A DNA stretch of 64,000 nt from Nostoc sp. PCC 7107 (GCF_000316625.1 NC_019676.1:607001-671000), one strand, 5' to 3'. Counted from the first letter of the stretch, positions 16,123 to 25,511 are shown. A program made the numbers and translations. Notes: generated by a model from the letters alone, not told the origin.

Positions 16123-17409
16123 ATGGTGATTACAAAAAGTAGGCTTGTTCTGGGTGCTACGGCAGTAACACTCTCCACAATCGCTGTCACTAGCCTGGGC
16201 ATTCACTCGCGTGGTCAGGCTTTATTTAAAGCAAGTCCCAAAGAAACATTAGACGAAGTTTGGCAAATTGTTAACCGCCAATATGTAGATGGTACTTTTA
16301 ACCAGGTAGATTGGCAGGCTGTTCGTAAGGAGTACCTGAACAAGTCCTACAGTAATCAGCAAGAAGCGTATAAATCCATCCGGGAAATGCTGAAAAAGCT
16401 TGGTGATCCTTACACCCGGTTTATGGATCCTGAAGAATTCAAGAATATGCAGGTTGATACCTCTGGGGAACTCACAGGTATCGGTATCACGATTAGTCAG
16501 GACGAGAAAACCAAGCAATTAGTTGTGATTGCGCCAATTGAAGATACACCGGCATTCAAAGCTGGCATTTTAGCTAAAGATGTTATTCTGAAAATTGACG
16601 GTAAAAATACTCAGGGGATGGATACTAACCAAGCTGTATCCTTAATCCGAGGTGAACCAAATACCAAAGTCACGCTCACAATTCAGCGTAACAATACTAT
16701 CAAGCAGTTTAATATTACACGCGCCAGAATTGAAATCCATCCAGTACGTTATTCTCAAAAACAAACACCAGCTGGTAATGTGGGCTACATCCGCTTGAAC
16801 CAATTCAGTGCTAATGCTGGTAAGGAAATGCAAAACGCGATCAAAGACTTAGAGTCTAAGAAAGTTGCTGGCTATGTTCTAGATTTGCGTGGGAACCCTG
16901 GAGGCTTGTTGTTCTCTAGTGTAGAGATTGCCAGAATGTGGCTTGATCAAGGCACCATTGTTTCCACGATTGACCGCCAAGGTGAGCAAGAAAAAGAAAT
17001 AGCTAGAGGGCGAGCGTTAACTAATAAACCATTGGTAGTTTTGGTAGATAAAGGTTCTGCTAGTGCAAGTGAAATTTTATCTGGAGCCTTGCAGGATAAT
17101 AAGCGGGCTGTTTTAGTCGGTACTCAAACTTTTGGTAAAGGTCTAGTACAATCGGTGCGCCCCTTAGAAGATGGCTCAGGACTGGCGGTGACAATTGCTA
17201 AATATCACACTCCCAGCGGTAAAGATATTAACAAGCATGGGATTGATCCAGATGTGAAGGTGGATTTGACCGATGCTCAAAGACAAGATTTATGGCTACA
17301 TGAGCGTGATAAATTAGCGACTATGGCAGACCCACAATTTGCTAAAGGAGTGGAAATTTTAGGTAAGCAAATTGCTGCTAAAGGTCTCACTAGCGCCGAG
17401 AAAAAATAA
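16123..17409 (+). CDS. Carboxyl-terminal processing protease, S41 family
   Basis: The 428-residue serine protease has an N-terminal hydrophobic segment (about residues 8-26, directing export to the lumen or periplasm), a helical region, a PDZ domain (about 105-190, GELTGIGITISQDE and IEDTPAFKAGI) and an S41 core. The catalytic Ser lies in DKGSASASEILSGAL and the Lys in TFGKGLVQ, about 25 residues later, as in CtpA, which trims the precursor of photosystem II protein D1. Cyanobacteria carry three Ctp paralogues; this sequence alone does not tell which one it is, so no symbol is given. The GTG/ATG choice favours ATG at 16123. Confidence 0.93.
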   Translation: MVITKSRLVLGATAVTLSTIAVTSLGIHSRGQALFKASPKETLDEVWQIVNRQYVDGTFNQVDWQAVRKEYLNKSYSNQQEAYKSIREMLKKLGDPYTRFMDPEEFKNMQVDTSGELTGIGITISQDEKTKQLVVIAPIEDTPAFKAGILAKDVILKIDGKNTQGMDTNQAVSLIRGEPNTKVTLTIQRNNTIKQFNITRARIEIHPVRYSQKQTPAGNVGYIRLNQFSANAGKEMQNAIKDLESKKVAGYVLDLRGNPGGLLFSSVEIARMWLDQGTIVSTIDRQGEQEKEIARGRALTNKPLVVLVDKGSASASEILSGALQDNKRAVLVGTQTFGKGLVQSVRPLEDGSGLAVTIAKYHTPSGKDINKHGIDPDVKVDLTDAQRQDLWLHERDKLATMADPQFAKGVEILGKQIAAKGLTSAEKK

Positions 17410-17415
17410 CGAGGT

Positions 17416-17601
17416 TCATAAGGGTTGGCATTTACCAGCCCGGATTAACCCAATTCGCCGCGCGATCGCTTCTTCTTGGGAAGCAAAACTCCCCCACTTT
17501 TCAATAATTTCTGGATCATCGTCTCTAACTAAATTGCTAGGGACTATTTCACAGTTTTTAGTTTTATGCTTGACAATATACCAAAGTTGTGCATCGTTCA
17601 T
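17416..17601 (-). CDS. Small conserved hypothetical protein, 61 residues
   Basis: A compact acidic-basic protein (MNDAQLWYIVKHK ... DDDPEIIEKWGSFASQEEAI) with no membrane segment or signal. The regular alternation, the ATG start and its position 6 bases from the convergent protease stop suggest a real gene. The pattern SQEEAIARRIGLIRAGKC resembles small SPOR-like or repeat-guided helper proteins of cyanobacteria, but I cannot name a family. It lies 15 bases downstream of the kinase-like gene on the same strand, so the two may be co-transcribed. Confidence 0.65.
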   Translation of the reverse strand: MNDAQLWYIVKHKTKNCEIVPSNLVRDDDPEIIEKWGSFASQEEAIARRIGLIRAGKCQPL

Positions 17602-17616
17602 AAAAACTACTAGACA

Positions 17617-18747
17617 TTAAATTATGACTGTAAAAATACTACCCTGAGTATGATTATTTGCGATGTTAATTGTGCCGCAGTGTGCTTCAACTGCCATTTT
17701 ACAAAAAGCTAATCCTAGCCCAATTTGCGAAACTTCCGGCATCCGAGTTCCCACTTCATATTTCTCAAAAATAATTTGGCGTAATTCTTCAGAAACGCCC
17801 TTACCTGAATCAGCGACTTGTAATTTTGCACCACCTGCTGGTAGATATTCAGCACGCAAGGTAACTTGAGAGTTTGATGGTGAAAATTTAATGGCATTAG
17901 TAAACAAATTATCCAAAACTCGGCGGAACATTAAAGCATCTATTTCAATCATGCCACCAGGTTCAGGTAATTCACTAATCAAGGTGATTCTCTTTTGGGC
18001 TGCGATCGCTTCTACATCTGCCAATGCTGAACTACATAGCGCACAAAGATCGACTGGGCTAATATATTTGACCTTATCCGCTAACAGTCCTTCGATTCTC
18101 TGATATGAACTATTAGCCTCTGCATCATTGGTTACAGAAGCAGGACAGATACAAACTATGTGGGGAATTGGCGATCGCACTGCTGCTGTTTTTAAAGCAT
18201 TACCGAAATCTTTGACAATTTGCTCTAATTGGGATGCGTTTTTGTTAAGCTGTTGTGGTTCTAGAGTTTGGTTCTGGTTGTAGCGAGTCGCATAAATATT
18301 AAAGAGTCCCGAACCATGTAGAAGAAACTCTTCATCGACAACAAATTGAAAGCCTTCAAGGAAGATTTCTTGGTACAGATACTCAGTTTCATACTGATTT
18401 AGATGGGCAATTTCTATATGATTAGGTAAGGTTTTACGCAGGCGATCGCCGAAAATTTCTGCTTTTAAATTCTCGTCAACTTGCAATTGCAAACGATTTT
18501 TATTCCCTTCCCAATCCTCAAATCTTACCAGAAGTACATTGACTCCATCTTGATTGTTAGCCATGAGGCTGATTGGATTGAGCAGTTCTTGAAATACCTG
18601 GTTATAAGGCGTAAACTCTAATAAATAAGGTATGCCGATTTCTTGCAGCCAATACGACAAGAAATCTTCTACTGGTTCGCTGGTAAATGTTGCTGTGATA
18701 ACAATTTTCTGTTTAGAGATGTGTTTGAATAAATTGAATCCAGCCAT
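17617..18747 (-). CDS. Kinase-type ATPase fused to an NRPS-associated N-terminal domain
   Basis: The N-terminal ~225 residues (ITATFTSEPVEDFLSYWLQ, FTPYNQVFQELLNP, NVLLVRFEDWE, ALKTAAVRSPIPHIVCICPA) match a domain I know from cyanobacterial NRPS/PKS proteins, where ATFTAEP and FAPYNQVFQQLLDP are the hallmarks. The C-terminal part (about 235-376) is a HATPase_c domain: N-box RRVLDNLFTNAIKFSP, G1 VADSGKGVS, G2 IGLGLAFCK. The region between has no H-box histidine in a dimerisation helix, so self-phosphorylation is not expected in the usual way. Cytoplasmic. The role could be a kinase with an unusual acceptor or an ATP-binding sensor. The 61-residue gene follows 15 bases downstream. Confidence 0.8.
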   Translation of the reverse strand: MAGFNLFKHISKQKIVITATFTSEPVEDFLSYWLQEIGIPYLLEFTPYNQVFQELLNPISLMANNQDGVNVLLVRFEDWEGNKNRLQLQVDENLKAEIFGDRLRKTLPNHIEIAHLNQYETEYLYQEIFLEGFQFVVDEEFLLHGSGLFNIYATRYNQNQTLEPQQLNKNASQLEQIVKDFGNALKTAAVRSPIPHIVCICPASVTNDAEANSSYQRIEGLLADKVKYISPVDLCALCSSALADVEAIAAQKRITLISELPEPGGMIEIDALMFRRVLDNLFTNAIKFSPSNSQVTLRAEYLPAGGAKLQVADSGKGVSEELRQIIFEKYEVGTRMPEVSQIGLGLAFCKMAVEAHCGTINIANNHTQGSIFTVII

Positions 18748-18937
18748 AAAACTCTGGATATGGTTGGCTATTGATCAATTTCAGCGAAAATAGTGTATGA
18801 GTTGCCTTATTTTATACTAGTAAATATATTTAACTATTACAAAACATTACAAAATTTGTCATAATATTGGGTTTGCAACCATCTTTTAGCACTCCTATTT
18901 TTTTGTAGGTGTGAACTTTATTTGCCGTAAAAAACCC

Positions 18938-19585
18938 ATGAGTCAAATAGTCTGGATCGCAAGACACGCCAACCGCCTCGACTTTGTAAATCCTGATTGG
19001 TTCCTCACCGCTGAACGACGCTACGATCCGCCTTTATCTGACGATGGTTTCGTGCAGGCAATACAATTAGCCCAACGCTTGAAAACTGAGAAAATTAGCC
19101 ATATTTTTGCTTCTCCCTTTTTGCGAACGGTGCAAACAGCTAATGCTGTGGCTGAAGCCTTGGATTTATCTATTAAATTAGAAACAGGCTTGAGCGAATG
19201 GCTAAATCCTGAATGGATGACAGAAGAACCAGAAAGACTTTCTGTTCCAGCTTTAAAAGAACTATTTCCCAGGATTGATCATAGCTACACACCACGTATT
19301 GCGGCCAAATACCCCGAAACACACGAACAAGTACGCGCACGTTCAGGACAAACTGCTAGATGTCTAGCAACAGAATTCTTTCCAGAACATATCTTATTGG
19401 TAGCACATGGTGCTTCTGTGCTAGGGGCTGCAATGGGGTTAGTTGGTGAAGTTGCCAAAACGGAAGTAAAGGCTTCCTTATGTTCTTTGGTCAAAGTTGT
19501 GCTTCAAGGCCCAGAATGGTTGCTAGAACTAAAAGGGGATACTGCCCATTTAAATCAATTAGAAGAAGTGATCAGATTTGCGTAA
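18938..19585 (+). CDS. Histidine phosphatase family protein (phosphoglycerate mutase-like)
   Basis: In the 215 residues the phospho-acceptor motif is IARHANR near residue 9 (RHA instead of the usual RHG), the second-half His is in LLVAHGAS (about residue 155), and the conserved Arg/Glu positions are in SPFLRTVQTA and LSEWLNPEW. The fold is that of small two-histidine phosphatases; the substrate (sugar phosphate, SixA-like phosphoprotein or other) cannot be told. The ATG at 18938 starts right at the conserved core; a GTG at 18911 would add nine residues (NFICRKKP) of no family resemblance. Located upstream of glucokinase with a 255-base gap. Confidence 0.88.
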   Translation: MSQIVWIARHANRLDFVNPDWFLTAERRYDPPLSDDGFVQAIQLAQRLKTEKISHIFASPFLRTVQTANAVAEALDLSIKLETGLSEWLNPEWMTEEPERLSVPALKELFPRIDHSYTPRIAAKYPETHEQVRARSGQTARCLATEFFPEHILLVAHGASVLGAAMGLVGEVAKTEVKASLCSLVKVVLQGPEWLLELKGDTAHLNQLEEVIRFA

Positions 19586-19611
19586 ATTCTTCAACAGGGC
19601 AGAAGACTAGT

Positions 19612-19665
19612 ACAAAAAGGCAAAAGTAAAAAGTCAAAAGGAAAAAGTCAAAAGGAAAAAGAAAG
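19612..19665. repeat. A/G-rich short tandem repeats
   Basis: Heptamer-based repeats AAAAGTC/AAAAGGA (AAAAGTCAAAAGGAAAAAGT) lie between the phosphatase and glucokinase genes. This is the STRR type common in filamentous cyanobacteria. Confidence 0.7.
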
Positions 19666-19840
19666 AATAGTGATACCACAAGCCTTTTAGCAATTCCAAA
19701 TGGTCTGTTTATTTCCGCCGGCCTGTACTTGACTTAAAAGCTAAGAAAGGATTAAGTATTAATCCAGTTTCACCCAACTTTCTTCCTCAAGCTCGAATTG
19801 ACTCTACAAAAACAGCAACTAAATTACTAAGTATTTATTT

Positions 19841-20866
19841 ATGACTTTGTTACTAGCAGGAGATATCGGTGGCACAAAAACCATTTTGCGATTAGTGGAA
19901 ACATCAGAAACACAAGATTTACAGACTATTTATGAGGACAGTTATCGTAGTGGGGATTTTCCTGATTTAGTGCCGATGGTACAGCAGTTTTTACTTAAAG
20001 CAAATACAGGAATTCCTCAAAAAGCTTGTTTTGCGATCGCTGGGCCAGTAGTCAATAACACAGCAAAATTAACTAACCTTGCATGGTATTTAGATACCGA
20101 ACGTCTGCAACAAGAATTAAGTATTGCGGCAATTTCGCTGATTAATGACTTTGCGGCTGTGGGCTATGGAATTTTCGGTTTAAGTGCAGAAGATTTACTG
20201 ACTTTACAACCAGGGAAACAGAAACTAGCAGCACCTATCGCGGTGATTGGTGCAGGTACTGGATTAGGACAAGGCTTTTTGATGAAGCAGGGAGATAATT
20301 ATCAAGTTTTTCCTTCTGAAGGTGGTCACGCCGACTTTGCCCCTCGCAATGAGTTAGAATTTCAGCTGATGAAATATTTGCTGGATAAACATGATATCCA
20401 GCGTGTTTCTGTAGAACGCGTTGTATCCGGGTTGGGTATTGTGGCGATTTACCAATTTCTGCGCGACCGCAAACATGCGACGGAATCCCCAGAAATCGCC
20501 CAAGCTGTGAGAACTTGGGAACAAGAAGCCGGACAGCCAGAAAAAAGTGTTGATCCTGGTGCGGTGATTGGTAAAGCCGCAGTGCAGAAAAGCGATCGCC
20601 TCTCGGAACAAACTCTACAGTTATTTGTTGATGCTTACGGTGCAGAAGCTGGAAATCTCGCCTTGAAACTTTTGCCTTACGGTGGTTTGTACATCGCTGG
20701 TGGAATTGCCCCAAAAATTCTACCTTTAATTCAAAACGGTAATTTCTTATTGAACTTCACGCAAAAAGGCCGAATGCGTTCTCTTTTGGCAGATGTACCA
20801 GTATATATTATTCTCAACCCCCAAGTAGGATTAATAGGTGCAGCTTTGTGTGCAGCTAGGTTATAA
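19841..20866 (+). CDS. glk: Glucokinase
   Basis: ATP-dependent phosphorylation of glucose to glucose-6-phosphate, entry to the oxidative pentose phosphate pathway that feeds respiration and nitrogen fixation in the dark. Seen in the 341 residues: phosphate-1 loop LLAGDIGGTKT at the N-terminus, AGPVVNNTAKLTNL-like sugar site, LINDFAAVGYG with the catalytic Asp, VIGAGTGLGQGFL, EGGHADFAPR, and GLYIAGGIAPKIL (adenosine motif) near the end. These match the bacterial Glk family (Pfam PF02685). The preceding 255 bases hold tandem repeats and no evident regulator site. Confidence 0.95.
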   Translation: MTLLLAGDIGGTKTILRLVETSETQDLQTIYEDSYRSGDFPDLVPMVQQFLLKANTGIPQKACFAIAGPVVNNTAKLTNLAWYLDTERLQQELSIAAISLINDFAAVGYGIFGLSAEDLLTLQPGKQKLAAPIAVIGAGTGLGQGFLMKQGDNYQVFPSEGGHADFAPRNELEFQLMKYLLDKHDIQRVSVERVVSGLGIVAIYQFLRDRKHATESPEIAQAVRTWEQEAGQPEKSVDPGAVIGKAAVQKSDRLSEQTLQLFVDAYGAEAGNLALKLLPYGGLYIAGGIAPKILPLIQNGNFLLNFTQKGRMRSLLADVPVYIILNPQVGLIGAALCAARL

Positions 20867-20909
20867 CACTAACATCATCAGTGATATCTGCATCAGCAAA
20901 GCTAAAACT

Positions 20910-21509
20910 ATGACATTCAAAAAATTATTACCATTGATAGCTGCCACACTTGTTTGTGGTAGCTGTTTTGTTGCGGAAGCACGCCAACCCCAGCAACCAG
21001 CAACTAAAAAGCCGGAAACTGCGGCGCAACCAGTCCAACCAAAATGGAAGTTATTCCGTGCGCCTGATGGACGTTTTACAGTATTAATGCCGGGAACACC
21101 AAACAAAGAAACTCAAACCCAAAAAACTTATATGGGGGAAATAGATTTAGAAATCTTCTTTGCTCAACCACCAAAACAACAAGTTGCCTACGTAGTTGTT
21201 TATAATGAGTTTCCCCACAGTTACGGCACATTGACCAATCCGCAAACGATCTTAGAGCAAGCACAAGCTATGGTGCTAAAAACTACGAAAAGTAATTTAA
21301 TTAGTCAGCGCAATATTCGTAGTTCCAATGGTCATCCTGGCAAAGAAATTGAGTTTGTAAATGCTGGAGGTAAAATTACGAAAAGTAGGATGTATGTTGC
21401 CGAAGGTAGACTTTATCAAGTCATGGCAATTACAACTAAAAAGCAACAACAAACTCTCAGCAAAACTATTACAGGTTATTTGAATTCCTTTCAAGTTGTT
21501 TTGAGATAG
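20910..21509 (+). CDS. Exported hypothetical protein, 199 residues
   Basis: Starting from ATG 20910, the protein opens with a typical signal peptide (MTFKKLLPLIAATLVCGSC) with a likely cleavage near VAEA, about residue 25. A Pro/Gln/Ala/Lys-rich stretch follows, then a domain beginning WKLFRAPDGRFTVLMPGTP that continues to a helical end. The FTVLMPG pattern recurs in many cyanobacterial periplasmic proteins of unknown role (PsbP-like proportions, about 150 residues after cleavage). An upstream in-frame GTG (20838) would overlap glk and hide the signal peptide. The gene follows glk by 43 bases and may share its transcript. Confidence 0.82.
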   Translation: MTFKKLLPLIAATLVCGSCFVAEARQPQQPATKKPETAAQPVQPKWKLFRAPDGRFTVLMPGTPNKETQTQKTYMGEIDLEIFFAQPPKQQVAYVVVYNEFPHSYGTLTNPQTILEQAQAMVLKTTKSNLISQRNIRSSNGHPGKEIEFVNAGGKITKSRMYVAEGRLYQVMAITTKKQQQTLSKTITGYLNSFQVVLR

Positions 21510-21665
21510 CAGCATTATCTATCGCCTTGGATTTTAAGTCTGAGGCGATCGCTTTACCTCAACGCTCACAGATAAAGTTAATCATTAATTATAATCGAAG
21601 TCAGATAAGCAAGCGTAGGCTCCTGCGATACTATTTTTATAATGTAAACCACATCACATAAATTT

Positions 21666-22019
21666 ATGGAGCCAGACTCTCTACCAACTGAGGTGATACT
21701 GACGCACCCGCGTCAGTCCCTCGGTAAAGTGCAACTTGACTGGACACCCCAACCGGGAAACTATCTTGATTTTCAGGGCAAAACCTACGCTGTTCTGGAG
21801 CGTCGCCATCGATATCAATTTAAATTCGGGCGTTATCGACTTTATAATATAGCTCTCTATGTGCAGTTTGCTCAAAGACCAGCAGAAAAAACTTTGGTAG
21901 ATGGCCGTTGGGTGGTTGGTGATGCGACTTGTGTTTATAATGCTAATTCAGAAATTGTGCGTTGTGCAGTCAACCCCCACGGCCCTTGCCAGGATTGTCG
22001 CTACTATGAAAAAGTATGA
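21666..22019 (+). CDS. DUF6464-like conserved cyanobacterial protein
   Basis: This 117-residue cytoplasmic protein has no membrane segment. Its N-terminal half is beta-rich (LDFQGKTYAVLERRHRYQF) and its C-terminus has a Cys pattern (DATCVYN, IVRCAVNPHGPCQDCRYYEKV) that looks like a small metal site. It matches my memory of the cyanobacterial DUF6464 family. No function is known. The gene stands alone between repeats. Confidence 0.75.
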   Translation: MEPDSLPTEVILTHPRQSLGKVQLDWTPQPGNYLDFQGKTYAVLERRHRYQFKFGRYRLYNIALYVQFAQRPAEKTLVDGRWVVGDATCVYNANSEIVRCAVNPHGPCQDCRYYEKV

Positions 22020-22030
22020 AGTGTGAAGTC

Positions 22031-22104
22031 TGTTCGCCTTTGGCGTTCCCGTACCCCTACGGAGAAGCAAGCTACGCGTAGCGTCTCCCTTTGGGAGAAG
22101 GGTA
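22031..22104. repeat. Dispersed Nostoc-type repeat
   Basis: The stretch contains the palindrome GCTACGCGTAGC (22071-22082) and flanking GGAGAAG / TCTCCCTTTGGGAGA hairpin-forming blocks. Elements built on CTACGCGTAGC are common between genes in Nostoc. It separates the convergent DUF6464-like and fmt genes. Confidence 0.7.
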
Positions 22105-22121
22105 GTCTGAAATTTTGTACT

Positions 22122-23126
22122 TCATAATTCATACTTCAGAATTTCGCCTGTTGTTAAACGAGTCCCATTGACAAAATCCCATCCCGATTGGGTACGTTTA
22201 CCAGCTAACTGAACCTCCCGTAATAATAATAAACCTGCTCCAGTTTGGGCGATCGCTCCTATTCCCTTGGCAATGCTGACTATTTCTCCTGGGCTACCAG
22301 ATATATTGGATAAATCAGGCAATTTTTGACATATTTTTGCTAAATCTGGTGGTATTTCTTCAGCGTCAGCAGAACCAAGGGGAAGGGTGGCTGTAATTTT
22401 GAGAGCCTGGTTCCGAAAAGTTGTTAAGCAATTAGGATAAAAACCCCGAATTTGATTGTGTAATTGTGTAGCGCTCTTTGACCAATCTAACTCGTAATCT
22501 TGCTTTTGTATCAAAGGTGCGTAAGTAGCTTCTGCGTTATTTTGCGGAACTGGTTGAATTTCTTGCAGCTTCAGTTTTAACAAAGTTTCTATTAATAAAT
22601 CTCCACCAATTGTCGCTAATCTCTCGGCTAAACTATCAGCATTATCGAATAATCCAATGGGTGTGGTTGCTTTAAGTAACATATCCCCTGTATCCATACC
22701 GACATCCATCAACATTGTGGTAATTCCTGTTTCTGGTTCACCATTACATACAGACCACTGAATCGGAGCCGCACCACGATACTTAGGTAAAATTGAGCCA
22801 TGCACATTAATGCAACCCAATTTAGGCATCTTCAAGATTTTTTTTGATAAAATTTGTCCATAAGCTACCACAACAAATACATCAGCTTCTGTTTGTTGCA
22901 GATGGGTTAGAGTTTCACTATCTTTTTTGATTCGCTCTGGTTGCCACACTAGCAAATTATGATTGAGCGCAAGTGTTTTTACAGGTGAAGGAGTGAGTTT
23001 GTTTCCTCGTTCTCGACGTTTATCTGGTTGAGTAACTACTGCCAAAATTTCAAATTCGGGATGATTCAGTAGTTTTTCTAGGGTAGGAATAGCAAATTCA
23101 GGAGTGCCAAAAAATACAACTTTCAT
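22122..23126 (-). CDS. fmt: Methionyl-tRNA formyltransferase
   Basis: Formylates Met-tRNA(fMet) with 10-formyl-THF for translation initiation. The N-terminal domain has [19 protein letters not shown], then the Rossmann-like core and [19 protein letters not shown] with the catalytic Asn/His; [11 protein letters not shown] supplies the catalytic Asp. The C-terminal OB-like domain (about residues 210-334) ends TGEILKYEL. The length of 334 residues is normal. The start is well defined because MKVVFFGTP is the conserved beginning. It is a paralogue of purN earlier in the window (same formyl-donor fold). Confidence 0.96.
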   Translation of the reverse strand: MKVVFFGTPEFAIPTLEKLLNHPEFEILAVVTQPDKRRERGNKLTPSPVKTLALNHNLLVWQPERIKKDSETLTHLQQTEADVFVVVAYGQILSKKILKMPKLGCINVHGSILPKYRGAAPIQWSVCNGEPETGITTMLMDVGMDTGDMLLKATTPIGLFDNADSLAERLATIGGDLLIETLLKLKLQEIQPVPQNNAEATYAPLIQKQDYELDWSKSATQLHNQIRGFYPNCLTTFRNQALKITATLPLGSADAEEIPPDLAKICQKLPDLSNISGSPGEIVSIAKGIGAIAQTGAGLLLLREVQLAGKRTQSGWDFVNGTRLTTGEILKYEL

Positions 23127-24085
23127 TAATTAAGAATCAATGGTTAATAGTCAATAGGTAATAATTACTTAGTTATTTATTATTATCCTTCTTATTCTCT
23201 ATTTTCTATATAAAGTTGGCGAAACGAAGTTTTATTGATAAACTAAGAATAATTTAACCCAATATGTTGATAAATTGATATCAACTTGATATTTTATCTA
23301 GCTGGCTGATTCAGCTAAAAACAAAAAAGAGCTTTGTGAGGTTTGCCAAAGCAAAGCCATGAGGCCATTTTTTCTAAAATACAGTTACAAGTTTAGCTGC
23401 TCCTTTCCAATTATTACAGTTAGATATTAATTTAGTCCCAGGAGTGGATACTAACTCTGTTTTTCGAGTATCATGTGTTGTGCGTCAGCTTTCCCAGCTT
23501 TTAAAGTAACGCCTCACTCACTTTTCACGTTACCGGGGTCTGTACTGTTGTAGTAGGTACACATGGGGGAACCTCCTGCGGCTTGGCAGTTGCTAAAGTC
23601 TATCCCAACAGTTCGGCTATTTGCTCTACCTGTAGGCTGTTAGTACAACAAGGCTGAAGTCTGAAATAAAAAAACCTTTATAGTGAGCTTTTCAGCCATT
23701 TATCATAGGTGATTTATTTCCGCCAACCTTTACTAGTATTTGTAGCCAACATAATGCGCCTGATACTTCTTAATCAATTATCAGTTTTCTGCTGTGGTTA
23801 ATGATGTGTTAAAGGTGTAAAACCTTAGTTTATGCAGTAATCTTTTGATGAATCTGCATCGATTTTGTGCTGGCAAAACTGTCGTAAGTGAATAGTATTT
23901 ATTAAGCAAAAAGCGTAGCTCATGATAATCAATTTTTGTGACGCAGTGCAAATTTAAAAAAATTATTTCTCACAACTCGTTAAAACCGTGAGTTTATTGT
24001 TATACCTGTAGTCATCACCTTTCTTCTTGCTACATAGACATCGATTGCTCCTCACACAGCACCCGCACTTCTAGAGAGTCCACAC
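23127..24085. other. Long non-coding gap (about 960 bases)
   Basis: No credible coding frame on either strand. The left part (23127-23330) is A/T-rich and contains an inverted repeat GTTGATA-AATTGA-TATCAAC (around 23267). The middle (23395-23670) is richer in G/C and can form several hairpins (listed separately as a possible RNA). The right part (23680-24085) is A/T-rich and includes the upstream region of the exported-protein gene. Confidence 0.6.
23395..23670 (+). ncRNA. Possible structured RNA
   Basis: Within the long gap this stretch forms several short perfect stems: GATA...CTC with GAG...TATC (23447-23472), GTAACG with CGTTAC (23506-23533), and a GTAC/GTAC pair near 23551-23567. It stands out from the A/T-rich surroundings by composition. 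It matches no RNA family I can recall in detail (6S, tmRNA, RNase P RNA, SRP RNA, Yfr1 and cobalamin riboswitch were considered). Strand and ends are guesses. Confidence 0.25.
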
Positions 24086-25426
24086 ATGCTCAAACCCCTC
24101 TTGCTGTCAGGATGGTTCCGTGTGCAACCATTTCTTAATTCCGTTGTTTTAGTGATGCTGATTGCTCCTTTAGTTGCAGCATCAGGTCACTCTACCTCTG
24201 CTAAACAATCCAAAGTAGTAGCTGAAGTTGCTCCTGACGCTGGAGAATCTGAAGCTGTACCTCAAGAGAAAGCTAACTTTGGTGAACCTGATTTAGCAGG
24301 AATGTTTCAAGATGCTCCGCATAACTCCAGCACCGGAGAATCTACTTCAGTTTCACAGAATCTGGTTGTAGTTGGGGAACAGCCAGTGATACAGGCACAA
24401 AAAATCGAGTCTTTGGTGGTAGCAGATCATGCAATCAAAAATGGTTCTTATGCAAGCGGTGATATGACTACTGCTGATCCCTTAGCAGCAGTAGAACTAG
24501 CTCCAATTCCCAACATCAGCGTTAATGACCTCAAGTTAGCAACAAAACTCCAAGCCGCTGAGATTGAGTCGTTAGTGCAAGAAAAGTATTTTGCATCAGC
24601 AAAAAATTCTCTTGTTGGCTCATCAGGATTAAATCGCCTTCCAGGGGTCGTACCAATACCCCAAGAGCCAGGATCAGAATCTACAACTGATGAACCCGCA
24701 ATGGAAATCCCTAGCGATGAGCAAGCAGAACAAGTAGATCCTATTGGTAGCCCCCATCCAATTCCTTGGAAATGGATTGTGGCGACTCAAGAAGCAATTG
24801 GCGCAAAAGGTAATAGTGGAGTGCGCTATTACCGGAGTTTACCTGTGGTTTCTCCTGATGGTAAGTATGCTGTTTACAGCCGGGTGCAGATGGAGATTAA
24901 ACCGGAAATGTATAACAGTCATGTTAGCAGTACGATGTTTGTTGAAGATAGACAAACTAAGAAATTGCGGGTAATGGCTTCAACTTCACAAGTTAAAGAT
25001 CCGTTATTACATAGTAATGTTGCACCACCAGAACAGATCCAAGAAAATGGCAAAATTGGGGTATTAGTTCCTGTTAGTTGGTCAGAAAAAAGCGATCGCT
25101 TTTTAGCACGTAAGTTTGAGGGTGTATTCAATACAGGCGACGCGACAGATCGTGCAGTTATCTGGGATCGACAAAAAAATCACACCAATACCGTTGCTCC
25201 ATCTCGCCAGGAAGAAGAACATGAAAAGATTGCGGTACTTCTAGGTTGGAGTAAAAACCAACCAGATCACGTACTTTTCCGCGAAGGAGAAATGGGTGAA
25301 GAAGAATGGCCTCTGGTAAAAGTTGCTACTGATGGTAAGACAGTAAATACAACAGATGCCGATCAGCCTGTAACTTTTGGGGATCAGACAGAAGTGTGGT
25401 CAGGGCCACAAGTTGCGACTCGATAA
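24086..25426 (+). CDS. Exported hypothetical protein with propeller-like segments
   Basis: The 446-residue protein has an N-terminal hydrophobic segment (FLNSVVLVMLIAPLVAASG, about residues 12-32) and then a long disordered acidic linker rich in Glu, Ser, Pro and Ala to about residue 220. A folded C-terminal part follows (HPIPWKWIVATQEAIG onward) with SPDGKYAVYSRVQ, VIWDRQKN and DHVLFREGEM, which recall the blades of TolB/WD40-like beta-propellers, although too few blades are evident for a full propeller. It is probably periplasmic or outer-membrane associated. No family recognised. A strong terminator follows. Confidence 0.72.
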   Translation: MLKPLLLSGWFRVQPFLNSVVLVMLIAPLVAASGHSTSAKQSKVVAEVAPDAGESEAVPQEKANFGEPDLAGMFQDAPHNSSTGESTSVSQNLVVVGEQPVIQAQKIESLVVADHAIKNGSYASGDMTTADPLAAVELAPIPNISVNDLKLATKLQAAEIESLVQEKYFASAKNSLVGSSGLNRLPGVVPIPQEPGSESTTDEPAMEIPSDEQAEQVDPIGSPHPIPWKWIVATQEAIGAKGNSGVRYYRSLPVVSPDGKYAVYSRVQMEIKPEMYNSHVSSTMFVEDRQTKKLRVMASTSQVKDPLLHSNVAPPEQIQENGKIGVLVPVSWSEKSDRFLARKFEGVFNTGDATDRAVIWDRQKNHTNTVAPSRQEEEHEKIAVLLGWSKNQPDHVLFREGEMGEEEWPLVKVATDGKTVNTTDADQPVTFGDQTEVWSGPQVATR

Positions 25427-25455
25427 TTGCTAAAGTTTATTGAAAATAATATCTA

Positions 25456-25494
25456 TTCCCGTTATTACTACAGCTAATAGCGGGAAATTTTTTT
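25456..25494 (+). terminator. Terminator of the exported-protein gene
   Basis: TTCCCGTTATT (25456-25466) pairs with AATAGCGGGAA (25476-25486), with one G-T wobble-type mismatch, and is followed by ATTTTTTT. A textbook intrinsic terminator 30 bases after the stop. Confidence 0.8.
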
Positions 25495-25511
25495 GAATAG
25501 TGATGTAACTA

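Noticed and set aside
23127-24085. tRNA, tmRNA, 6S RNA, SRP RNA or riboswitch in the long gap
   Set aside because: No cloverleaf, no tag peptide, no conserved core sequences of these RNAs; only generic hairpins, so left as a low-confidence candidate RNA.
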